DNA of 64,000 nucleotides, taken from an uncultured Coriobacteriaceae bacterium. GTDB lineage: Bacteria; Actinomycetota; Coriobacteriia; Coriobacteriales; Eggerthellaceae. The DNA lies in contig CALDCB010000015.1 of NCBI GenBank assembly GCA_937937585.1, positions 85,661-149,660 of the forward strand. Reading direction: 5' to 3'. Position 1 is the stretch's first letter, and every line of letters starts with the position of its first letter. The notes beneath the pieces are model-generated. The model was not told where the DNA came from and searched no databases. It saw only the letters and a program-made list of their open reading frames with translations. The translations under genes were made by a program, and so were the position numbers. Of this stretch, positions 1 through 6,577 are shown piece after piece.

Positions 1-595
1 CCGCGCGCATGACGGTTTTGCCCGCGCGTGTGCCGCCGGTAAAGAAGATGTAGTCGTATCGCTGGGCAAGCAGCTGGTCATGATCGATATCGGGTTCGAC
101 ACAGCAAACATAATGCGGATCAAAAGTGCTGTCGATGATCTGCTTGATAACCTTCGAGGTTCGCGCACTCGAACGCGAACATTTAAGCACGGCGCAATTC
201 CCCGCCGCCATCGCAGCAACCAAAGGCGCAATGGCCAGATCAAACGGGTAGTTCCAAGGCGACATGATAAGAACCACGCCATACGGCTCGGGGTGAATGT
301 AGCTTCTGGCTGGAAACGTGCTGATAGTGCCGCGCACACGCTGAGGGCGGCTCCACTTGCCCACGTTCTTCAGGGCCTCGTTAATCTCGTTGTACACCAT
401 GGCCACTTCGGTCATGTAGCCTTCGGCCTTCGATTTCGACAGGTCTTCGTACAAGGCGTCAAGAATAAGCGCCTCGTTGTCCCTGATGGCATGATCGAGC
501 TTCTTCAACATCTCAACCCTGAAGCCAATCGACTTCGTGGCATCGGTGTTGAAGAACTTCCTTTGATTTGCGACGATTTCCGTAATCTCGCCCAT
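1..595 (-). CDS. Aldehyde dehydrogenase family protein, C-terminus beyond window start
   Basis: NAD(P)-dependent aldehyde dehydrogenase, presumably oxidising a fatty or other aldehyde to the acid. The visible 198 residues are the N-terminal part. They contain the SPWNYPFDLAIAPLVAAMAAG stretch near residue 110 and FFTGGTRAGK near the window edge, both typical of the class 3 (fatty aldehyde) branch. The catalytic cysteine would lie in the missing C-terminal part. The ATG at 595 is preceded on the minus strand by an AGGGGAGA ribosome site. The family is clear, the substrate is not. Neighbours give no pathway hint. Confidence 0.85.
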   Translation of the reverse strand, partial: MGEITEIVANQRKFFNTDATKSIGFRVEMLKKLDHAIRDNEALILDALYEDLSKSKAEGYMTEVAMVYNEINEALKNVGKWSRPQRVRGTISTFPARSYIHPEPYGVVLIMSPWNYPFDLAIAPLVAAMAAGNCAVLKCSRSSARTSKVIKQIIDSTFDPHYVCCVEPDIDHDQLLAQRYDYIFFTGGTRAGKTVMRA

Positions 596-800
596 ACGCC
601 ATCTCCCCTAACATCGTTTTGGCGCATTCGGCTGGCACTGCAACCGGCCATGAATTCATCCCGTAAATGATATACGCGAATACGCCGCAGCCGCAGAAGG
701 ATCGGATTCTTCCACGTAAGCGTTTCAAAGGCGATAATCTGAATGCATGCAACGATCGCATCGAGCTGATCAGCAGGTTACACTACGGAAGGGATCGAAG

Positions 801-1187
801 ATGAACCGAGCCGACTTCGAAAAACTGGTTTCAGAGCAGTTCGGGGTCGATCCCGAGAACCCCTGGCCCGAAAATCCAGGCCATCGGGTATTCCGTCACA
901 GCAGAAACAACAAGTGGTTCGCCCTTCTGATGGACGTGTCGAAGACGAAGCTGGGATTGAATGGCGAAGGGTCGCTCGACGTCGTCAACTTAAAATGCGA
1001 CCCCGACCTGATTCAGATCTTGCGTCAGCAGGAAGGATTCTTCCCTGCATACCATATGAACAAAAGCCACTGGATCACCGTTGCGCTTGACCGCGTAGAT
1101 GACGAAACCATCGCAAGTCTGCTTGCGCAGAGTTACGCTCTTACCGAAACCAGGCCCCGAAAGCGTTCGCGCGCGACTGGCAACTAA
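801..1187 (+). CDS. MmcQ/YjbR family DNA-binding-like protein
   Basis: A 128-residue protein of the YjbR/MmcQ (CyaY-like fold) family. Family signs are WPENPGHRVFRHSRNNKWFALLMDV early on, then a KCDPDLIQILRQQEGFFPAYHMNKSHWITV segment with the usual G-x-x-PAYHMNK-x-HW core. The molecular function of the family is not settled. An upstream in-frame ATG at 747 exists, but the start at 801 has an AAGGGA ribosome site at proper spacing and begins exactly where family similarity begins. It stands alone between the aldehyde dehydrogenase and the ClC gene. Confidence 0.82.
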   Translation: MNRADFEKLVSEQFGVDPENPWPENPGHRVFRHSRNNKWFALLMDVSKTKLGLNGEGSLDVVNLKCDPDLIQILRQQEGFFPAYHMNKSHWITVALDRVDDETIASLLAQSYALTETRPRKRSRATGN

Positions 1188-1220
1188 TCGGCGAACATTT
1201 GATCATTTATAATCCAGCGC

Positions 1221-2570
1221 ATGAAGAAATCACGTGAACATAAACCGTACGTGAGAGACCTCGGTCAACCGCTGGATACCGCCGCGCAAAAAGCCGAGGT
1301 CGGCTTTAGCATGGTGATGCTGGCGATTGCCGTGGGCTTCGTGATCGGCCTTATTGTTTGGGCCGTCTTCTGGGCCTCGTCGGCACTCACCGAGCTGCTA
1401 TGGGTCGACGGTCGCGAAAGCCTTGAAAGCGCCCTTTTGCAAGCGGGCATCCCGTCATGGTGGCTTCCCATTGCGTTTTGCGGAATCGGCGGTCTGGTTA
1501 TTGGCCTTTGGACCCGCTTCTTCGGCGGCCAACCCGAAAGCCTTGAAACCGTCATGGCATTGGTCAAAACCACGGGTGGCTACCAGCTTGAGCGCCCGGG
1601 CGCAAGCATCGTCGGATTCTTGCTTCCCCTTGTTTTCGGCGGGTCCATCGGACCTGAAGCGGGCCTTACGGGCATCATTGCTGCAGCATGCACACGCATC
1701 GGCAACAGCCTTAAGGCTGCGGGCATCCGTGTGAAGCAAATCACGGACATCACCGTTTCGGCCGCGCTTTCAGCGGTGTTCGCTTCGCCGTTCGTTGGCG
1801 TTGTCGCAACCGCCGAAGACAGCATGCCCGCGCTTGATCCAAGCGATTACGAGTTTCGCCGCAAGGTCAAGCTTGTTCTGTACACTGCATCCGCCCTTGG
1901 CGCAATCATCGGCATCGCACTGTTCACTTCCGTTTTCGGGAAAGAAAGCGGCGTTCCTCATTTCGACGGCGTGACTCCCGGCGCCAATAAACTATGGTGG
2001 GCGCTGCCCTGCATCCTGCTGGGCTATCTAGCGGCGCTGATCTACCACGCCTCATCGACTGGCTTCTCGAAGCTCGATGGGCGCTTAGGTAACCACCCTG
2101 TTGCCAAGCCCCTTGCCGCCGGCCTGATTCTGGGAGCGCTGGCCGTGCCGCTGCCCTACGTCCTATTCCCTGGTGAGGCTCAGTCTTTCGAACTCATGCA
2201 CAACTGGACAAGCATTTCCGGCACGGTGCTTATCGCCACCGGTTTGCTGAAATGCGCGGTCACACCGCTTTGCATCAACTTCGGCTGGCGCGGCGGCCAC
2301 TTCTTCCCCGTGATTTTCGCAGGCATCGCCTTAGGCTATGGCATTGCCTCGATTGACGGGTTCGAGCCGATGTTCTGCGTTGCCATCACAACTGCCACGC
2401 TGATTGCGGGCGTGCAGCGAAAGGCGCTGGTCGCCATCGCGATGCTTCTGCTGTGCTTCCCCGTGCAAAGCATCCCCTGGATCGGTATCGCCTGCCTAAT
2501 TGGCGCGTCGCTTCCTCTGCCCAACGCGCTTGCAAAGAAACAGCAACCCCGGCAAGAACGAGAGGCTTAA
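1221..2570 (+). CDS. ClC family voltage-gated chloride channel or antiporter
   Basis: Integral membrane anion channel or Cl-/H+ exchanger of 449 residues with about ten hydrophobic segments. The sequence FGGSIGPEAGLTG near residue 140 corresponds to the ClC selectivity motif (GxxGPEG region), and WRGGHFFP near residue 355 corresponds to the second anion-binding motif (GxFxP). There is no obvious C-terminal CBS domain. The gene lies 4 nt before a small potassium-channel-like gene on the same strand, so the two are probably co-transcribed ion-handling genes. Whether it acts as channel, antiporter or fluoride exporter cannot be told from reading. Confidence 0.85.
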   Translation: MKKSREHKPYVRDLGQPLDTAAQKAEVGFSMVMLAIAVGFVIGLIVWAVFWASSALTELLWVDGRESLESALLQAGIPSWWLPIAFCGIGGLVIGLWTRFFGGQPESLETVMALVKTTGGYQLERPGASIVGFLLPLVFGGSIGPEAGLTGIIAAACTRIGNSLKAAGIRVKQITDITVSAALSAVFASPFVGVVATAEDSMPALDPSDYEFRRKVKLVLYTASALGAIIGIALFTSVFGKESGVPHFDGVTPGANKLWWALPCILLGYLAALIYHASSTGFSKLDGRLGNHPVAKPLAAGLILGALAVPLPYVLFPGEAQSFELMHNWTSISGTVLIATGLLKCAVTPLCINFGWRGGHFFPVIFAGIALGYGIASIDGFEPMFCVAITTATLIAGVQRKALVAIAMLLLCFPVQSIPWIGIACLIGASLPLPNALAKKQQPRQEREA

Positions 2571-2574
2571 ACGC

Positions 2575-2988
2575 ATGTTCAGACTGCGCATGATCGGCAA
2601 AATCATCAGGCAAGCAGGTCTTGGCCACATCACGATTGTGTTCTTCGCGCTGTTCTTCCTGTGCGCGCTGGGAATCAAGCTGACAAGCCCTGAAGTTGGA
2701 ACGCTAGGCGATTCGCTTTGGCTTTGCTTCCAAAGCATGACCACCATCGGCTTTGGCGACCTGCCAACCTATCGGCCCGTATGCCGTGCCATCTTGGTCT
2801 TCCTCAGCCTTGTCAGCGTTTTCTATCTTGCCGTGATCACGGGCGTGGTGGTTGCCTACTGCAATCAGTTCATCCAAGCGCAAAGCAAGAATAGCGTCGT
2901 TAAGCTGGCATACGACCTTGAGCATTTGGACGAACTTTCCAAAGACGAGTTGCACGAGATCTCGCGCCGCGCGAAAGAATTCCGCTAG
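2575..2988 (+). CDS. Small two-transmembrane ion channel (Ion_trans_2 type)
   Basis: A 137-residue membrane protein with two hydrophobic helices flanking a pore loop. The pore reads SMTTIGFGDLPTY, the classic potassium-channel selectivity signature (T-x-G-F/Y-G-D). The C-terminal 40 residues are charged and helical (LEHLDELSKDELHEISRRAK) and may tetramerise or regulate gating. I chose the ATG at 2575, 4 nt after the ClC stop, because the longer reading frame from 2500 would overlap the ClC coding region. A GAGAGG-like ribosome site lies inside the end of the ClC gene. Confidence 0.82.
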   Translation: MFRLRMIGKIIRQAGLGHITIVFFALFFLCALGIKLTSPEVGTLGDSLWLCFQSMTTIGFGDLPTYRPVCRAILVFLSLVSVFYLAVITGVVVAYCNQFIQAQSKNSVVKLAYDLEHLDELSKDELHEISRRAKEFR

Positions 2989-3021
2989 CCCGCAAGACCG
3001 CTGGCAAGCCAATAACGCAAG

Positions 3022-3057
3022 AAGGGCGCCGCTCACAACCGAACGACGCCCTTACTG
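3022..3057. terminator. Probable bidirectional terminator between convergent genes
   Basis: Seven-base arms AAGGGCG (3022-3028) and CGCCCTT (3047-3053) pair around an 18-nt loop in the short gap between the channel gene (+) and the sirtuin gene (-). The T-tract is weak, so the call is modest. Confidence 0.45.
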
Positions 3058-3090
3058 CCCTCATCCCACAATCGCGAATGTCACGCACCG

Positions 3091-3939
3091 CTACTCAAGC
3101 AGGGAATGCACGGCATCGATGGTTTCAGCGATATCGGCATCGATGACGATGCTTCGCTCCTCAATTTCGGAGGGGGCATACGCCTCGCCTTGATTAACGG
3201 TGGCGAAAACGGCACGAGGGTACTTGCCGACCATGCCCCAAAACGGGTACTTGATAATGCCCGGCGTGTTGAACCCAACACCAAGCTCCAAGAACAGCAC
3301 TTTCTTGCCAGCTGTACGGTTCAGGAAATCGCGATAGCGCCTTGCCGCCGAACGCCAGCCCTCATCCTCAACGAACGTATCGTCCGCGCGCAAGTTGAGG
3401 CTCATCTCCCGCCCACAGTGCGGGCATCGCGGGATCATATCGCTTGGGATTGCCGTGCCAACCGTAGCGGCATACATCGCGCGAACCATTTCTTCGTTAT
3501 CGAACGTCTCCTCGCAGCACGGCTCGCTGCACTGGAAAAGACCGTAATCGCCCTGCGTATAGAACAGGCGCTCTTTATCGAAGCCTGCAAGCTGAAATTG
3601 ATGATCGACGTTCGTGGTAAGGACGAAATAATCCTTCCTCTCAAGAATATCTTTCAGCTGGGAATACACTTCACCGATGCCGCACTCGTAGCGATTCGCC
3701 ATAATCGAAGCGCTCCAGTAGCCCCAGAATTCCTCGCGCGTCGGAAACGGGTAAAACCCCGCGCTATAAAAGTCGTGAACGTCAAAGGCGTCTTCCCAAG
3801 ACTTGCACCATTGAGTGAAACGCTCACCCGAGTAGTCGAAGCCCGCCGATGCAGAAAGCCCAGCACCCGCACCAACGACGATCGCCTCGGCGACCTCTAT
3901 TGCCTGTGCAAGCTGCTTAACTGCAGTTTGATTCACCAT
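3091..3939 (-). CDS. Class M-like sirtuin (SirTM-like, probable protein ADP-ribosyltransferase)
   Basis: An NAD-binding Sir2-fold protein of 282 residues, last gene of the ACGX operon. The Rossmann motif GAGAGLSASAGFDYSGERF starts at residue 23, and TTNVDHQF spans 108-115. At the position of the usual catalytic histidine it reads YTQGDYG with Gln129. The N110/Q129 pair keeps the 19-residue spacing I recall for N118/Q137 of SirTM enzymes, which ADP-ribosylate proteins rather than deacetylate them. Zinc ligands are C137, C141 or C142, C172 and C175. The start at 3939 has an AAAGAGG site and overlaps the radical SAM gene by 23 nt, suggesting coupled translation. SirTM genes are normally linked to macrodomain and lipoyl-carrier genes, which are absent here. 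Confidence 0.8.
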   Translation of the reverse strand: MVNQTAVKQLAQAIEVAEAIVVGAGAGLSASAGFDYSGERFTQWCKSWEDAFDVHDFYSAGFYPFPTREEFWGYWSASIMANRYECGIGEVYSQLKDILERKDYFVLTTNVDHQFQLAGFDKERLFYTQGDYGLFQCSEPCCEETFDNEEMVRAMYAATVGTAIPSDMIPRCPHCGREMSLNLRADDTFVEDEGWRSAARRYRDFLNRTAGKKVLFLELGVGFNTPGIIKYPFWGMVGKYPRAVFATVNQGEAYAPSEIEERSIVIDADIAETIDAVHSLLE

Positions 3940-4984
3940 CGTCAACCTCTTTCCAACACTGCGGGTCGGCATCGTACATATTGCCAGTGTAACCGTACGT
4001 CACCGCAGGGCAACCTCGGCACCACCCGAACAACTCGCATTTAGAGCACTTCTTGAATTGCTTGAAATCTCGCTTCTCTTCCATTGCAGTCGAATAAAAC
4101 ACGTCGCGCAAAGATGAATCTGCGATGTTCCCGACTTTGCTCTCCATGCGACGACAAGCATACACGTCGCCTGTGGGCAGAATCGTCATATGACCCCAGC
4201 CGCAATGGCATCCGTCGTAAATAACGCCCGGCTTCGCGTCTTTTGGAATGACGAACTTTCCCTGCTCCCATTGAAGAAGCGTCCAGAGGTGGTCTTTAAG
4301 CTGGAAATACGTTTTACAGCCGTTTGCCTGGTGGTATTCCATGCGTTTCTGACAAGCTAGAAGAACATCGCGGTACTCAAGCGGTTCCATATGGAACTCC
4401 TCGAGCCTCTGACCTGACGTCGGGCAATAACGGCCGAACGCGAACACATCAACGCCAAGGTTAGCCGCCAGATCGATAAGCTGAGGCAATTCATGAGCGT
4501 TCGTGCTTGAAACGGTATTCATGATGGCAACCCAAATACCCGCACGTTTCAAACATTCTGCAGCCCGGAGGGTCTCACGGAATGAACCCGGCTTACGGAA
4601 CATATCATGCGTTTGCTCCAGACCATCCAACGATAGTTGGTATTTTCGACAACCCAGCTCTTTCAAACGGGCACAAACCCCATCGTTAAGATGAAACGGG
4701 TTGCCCATCATGCACCACATGAAACCGCGAGCATGAAGCAGTTCCGCCAATCGCCAGAAATCCGGGTGAAGAATGGGATCGCCGCCCGTCACGTAAAAAT
4801 AAGGCTGACGGCCAAGCTCTTCGCACAAACGCTGCGCCTGCTCGACGACATTCAGCATGTTCTCCCAAGACATGCGCTCGAACCCCTTGCAGGCTCCGTC
4901 TGCGAAGATGTAGCAGTGCTTGCAGCGCTGATCGCACTCGTCAGTGATGTGCCACTGAAATGCGAACGTAGGTGTTTCAGCCAT
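3917..4984 (-). CDS. Radical SAM/SPASM peptide-modifying enzyme, ACGX system
   Basis: A 355-residue radical SAM enzyme. The SAM-cluster cysteines are C17, C21 and C24 (CDQRCKHCYIF), followed by a GGDP motif near residue 85. A C-terminal SPASM domain with many cysteines (GCHCGWGH, CRRMES, KCSKCELFGWCRGC, PQC) should hold auxiliary Fe-S clusters. This architecture is used by enzymes that install thioether or other links in ribosomal peptides. The neighbouring 82-residue Cys-rich ACGX peptide is the obvious substrate, matching the annotated 'ACGX system' radical SAM family that I know by name. The start at 4984 lies 2 nt after the preceding stop and has an AGGAGG/AAAGGGAG leader. The chemistry performed is unknown. 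Confidence 0.88.
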   Translation of the reverse strand: MAETPTFAFQWHITDECDQRCKHCYIFADGACKGFERMSWENMLNVVEQAQRLCEELGRQPYFYVTGGDPILHPDFWRLAELLHARGFMWCMMGNPFHLNDGVCARLKELGCRKYQLSLDGLEQTHDMFRKPGSFRETLRAAECLKRAGIWVAIMNTVSSTNAHELPQLIDLAANLGVDVFAFGRYCPTSGQRLEEFHMEPLEYRDVLLACQKRMEYHQANGCKTYFQLKDHLWTLLQWEQGKFVIPKDAKPGVIYDGCHCGWGHMTILPTGDVYACRRMESKVGNIADSSLRDVFYSTAMEEKRDFKQFKKCSKCELFGWCRGCPAVTYGYTGNMYDADPQCWKEVDDGESNCS

Positions 4985-4986
4985 AT

Positions 4987-5613
4987 CTACTCCCTTTCCT
5001 CCTGAACGAATCGAGCCGCGCCAACCGGGCACGCCTCAGCGCATGCTCCGCAATGCAAACAGTGCTCGTGCTGGATAACGTATGGTTCACCTGCAACGAT
5101 GCATTTCTGCGGACAAACCGCTGCGCATTTGCCGCATCCGATGCAATCGGCGGAAATACGATAGCCGCCCCTCTTAACCCGAGCGCCATTCAGCGTATAA
5201 ACACCGCGGTCGATTGGTTTCACGCCCAAATTGAAATAATCGAAGGTGATTTCCGAGATCTTGAAAACGACCCCGATGCTTCGAGTTTCACCCGGATAAA
5301 CGTTCGCCAAATACGGTTGCTCCTGGAAGATACAGTCGATCCATTTCTTCTGTTCGTCCTGGGGAGCAGGCCGAGCGACGCCGCTCATGCGGATCATTTC
5401 ATTGAACCGCGTATGCACTATGGTTTGGAGATGCCCATCCGCCAAAAGCTGCTTGGACATCTCCTTCCCACGAGCCGTGAAGAAGTACACGGCATCGGGT
5501 TCGTAATGGACGGCGCTCACGCAACGAATCTGGGGCAAACCTGACTCATCGACGGTTGCCATCGCCAACGTTCCAGTAAGCTTCATTTTTTGCATGCATA
5601 TTTGCGCATCCAT
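4987..5613 (-). CDS. FMN split-barrel (PNPOx-like) protein fused to a 2x[4Fe-4S] ferredoxin domain
   Basis: A 208-residue redox protein. Residues 1 to about 125 resemble the pyridoxamine-phosphate-oxidase-like flavin-binding split barrel (GTLAMATVDESGLPQIRCVSAV, then VYFFTARGKEMSKQL). Residues about 150-205 are a bacterial ferredoxin with two clusters, CIGCGKCAAVCPQKC and CLHCGACAEACP. It is the second gene of the ACGX operon, 28 nt after the peptide gene and 2 nt before the radical SAM gene. That position suggests it supplies electrons to the radical SAM enzyme or to a flavin-dependent step. A sensor or general flavin-reductase role is also possible. The start at 5613 has an AGAGAGGGG site. 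Confidence 0.83.
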   Translation of the reverse strand: MDAQICMQKMKLTGTLAMATVDESGLPQIRCVSAVHYEPDAVYFFTARGKEMSKQLLADGHLQTIVHTRFNEMIRMSGVARPAPQDEQKKWIDCIFQEQPYLANVYPGETRSIGVVFKISEITFDYFNLGVKPIDRGVYTLNGARVKRGGYRISADCIGCGKCAAVCPQKCIVAGEPYVIQHEHCLHCGACAEACPVGAARFVQEERE

Positions 5614-5641
5614 TGCGAACCCCTCTCTCTTCTCTCTTTAC

Positions 5642-5890
5642 CTACTGAGCATCGGCTGCGCCGCAAGCGGTGCCGCATGCGGGGGCCGGGTCGGCAGTAC
5701 CGCATGCTGGCTTCGGGTCGGCGGAACCACAGGCAGTCGAAGGATCAGCCGCGCCGCAGGCCGGCTTCGGGTCCGCAGTGCCGCAAGCAGGCTTGGCATC
5801 GGCTGCACCGCACGCAGTGCCGCAGGCAGGAGCAGGGTCGCCCGCGCCGCAAGAAGAGAACGCAGCAACTTGATTCAGATTTTCAGACAT
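5642..5890 (-). CDS. ACGX-repeat peptide, presumed substrate of the radical SAM enzyme
   Basis: An 82-residue peptide with a short leader (MSENLNQVAAFSS) followed by one SCGA and eight ACGX tetrads (X is T, A or S). They are separated mostly by ADPKP-like linkers, with two places where tetrads abut (ACGTACGA). It has nine cysteines, no aromatic residues after the leader, and is rich in Ala, Pro, Asp and Gly. The start at 5890 is set by a textbook AAAGGAG ribosome site; a longer frame up to 5998 lacks one. It is the first gene of the operon and faces an HxlR regulator across a 232-nt divergent promoter region. It fits the annotated ACGX-repeat target peptides. The mature product is unknown. 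Confidence 0.88.
   Translation of the reverse strand: MSENLNQVAAFSSCGAGDPAPACGTACGAADAKPACGTADPKPACGAADPSTACGSADPKPACGTADPAPACGTACGAADAQ
5650..5850 (-). repeat. Degenerate 24-nt-scale tandem repeat encoding ACG(T/A/S) units
   Basis: The peptide gene consists largely of near-identical in-frame units built on GCG-TGC-GGC codons, visible on the plus strand as recurrent GCCGCA(G/A)GC and GGCTTCGGGTC blocks. Such a repeat can expand or contract by recombination, which would change the number of modifiable tetrads. Boundaries are approximate. Confidence 0.7.
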
Positions 5891-6013
5891 GGGATTCTCC
5901 TTTCGTAAGACGCAGGTTGCACACCCGCGTCCAAACTTCAACGCTTTTTGCGTCTGACGAAATAATCGGAGATTCCTCGAAATAAAATAAGAAGGCACTA
6001 AAGTATCATCCGG

Positions 6014-6027
6014 TTACCTAAAGGTAA
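6014..6027. promoter_or_regulatory. Inverted-repeat operator candidate in the ACGX/HxlR divergent promoter
   Basis: TTACCT-AA-AGGTAA is a perfect 6-2-6 inverted repeat in the middle of the 232-nt region between the ACGX peptide gene (-) and the HxlR regulator (+). HxlR/DUF24 regulators bind short inverted repeats in such divergent regions, so autoregulation and operon control are inferred. Confidence 0.5.
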
Positions 6028-6122
6028 TCTGGTGCATCATCGAACGGTTGCTGCAATAATGAAAGCAACGGGAACCCGATCAACTACTTGACGGTCGCAT
6101 GTTTTGCCCCGAAGGAGGACCC

Positions 6123-6455
6123 ATGCTTACAAAAGAAGAGCTTCCGCCCTGCCCCGTTGCCACCTGCTTCCAGCTTTTCGGCAACAAGTGGAAAATCTAT
6201 ATCATCCAACAGCTGGTTGAACAGCCCTTCGGATTCAACGCATTGCAACGATCCATCCCAGGCATTAGCCAGAAAGTGCTTTCTTCGAACCTGAAAGAGA
6301 TGGAGGCAGCGGGTCTTATCACACGCACCGTGATTCCCGAAACGCCCATCCGCACTGAATACGCCTTAAGCGAAGTAGGCGAATCGCTCATGCCCGTCAT
6401 CGATTCGATGGTGGCATGGGGAGAGGGTTATCAGAAGCTCGCAGCAAACGTTTAA
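6123..6455 (+). CDS. HxlR (DUF24) family winged-helix transcriptional regulator
   Basis: A 110-residue winged-helix regulator. CPVATCFQLFGNKWKIYIIQQL matches the HxlR N-terminal helix with its conserved cysteine. RFNALQRSIPGISQKVLSSNLKEME-type spacing follows as FNALQRSIPGISQKVLSSNL, and the wing is EYALSEVG. Many family members sense thiol-reactive or quinone stress through the N-terminal cysteine. The start at 6123 is preceded by AAGGAGG; the upstream ATG at 6099 lacks a comparable site. It is divergent from the ACGX operon, with a palindrome between them at 6014-6027, so it is the likely regulator of that operon. Confidence 0.87.
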   Translation: MLTKEELPPCPVATCFQLFGNKWKIYIIQQLVEQPFGFNALQRSIPGISQKVLSSNLKEMEAAGLITRTVIPETPIRTEYALSEVGESLMPVIDSMVAWGEGYQKLAANV

Positions 6456-6519
6456 ACGCGGCCCAGCTACCCACCAACAGAAACAAGGCTCAGACGCAGT
6501 ACAAGTGATCCAACAACAA

Positions 6520-6567
6520 AGCGCCCCTGCATCCTTTGAATCTCGTAGGATGCAGGGGCGCTCTTAT
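6520..6567. terminator. Strong bidirectional terminator
   Basis: A perfect 16-bp stem joins 6520-6535 and 6547-6562 with an 11-nt loop. It sits between the convergent HxlR gene and feoAB, with A-rich sequence on the left and TCTTATTTG on the right, so it can serve both strands. Confidence 0.85.
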
Positions 6568-6577
6568 TTGATCTAGG

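Noticed and set aside
1..595. Aldehyde dehydrogenase as the partner removing acetaldehyde made by IslA
   Set aside because: It is 19 kb from the isl locus, on a separate transcript, and looks like the fatty-aldehyde branch rather than a CoA-acylating acetaldehyde dehydrogenase.
3106..4044. Long plus-strand reading frame of 312 codons
   Set aside because: Antisense to the sirtuin and radical SAM genes, whose motifs are unmistakable; it has no domain or ribosome site.
5590..5985. Plus-strand frames of 131 and 104 codons over the ACGX gene, and the repeats themselves as a possible CRISPR array
   Set aside because: The repeats are in-frame coding repeats on the minus strand with variable linkers, not uniform direct repeats with spacers, and the plus-strand frames are low-complexity shadows.
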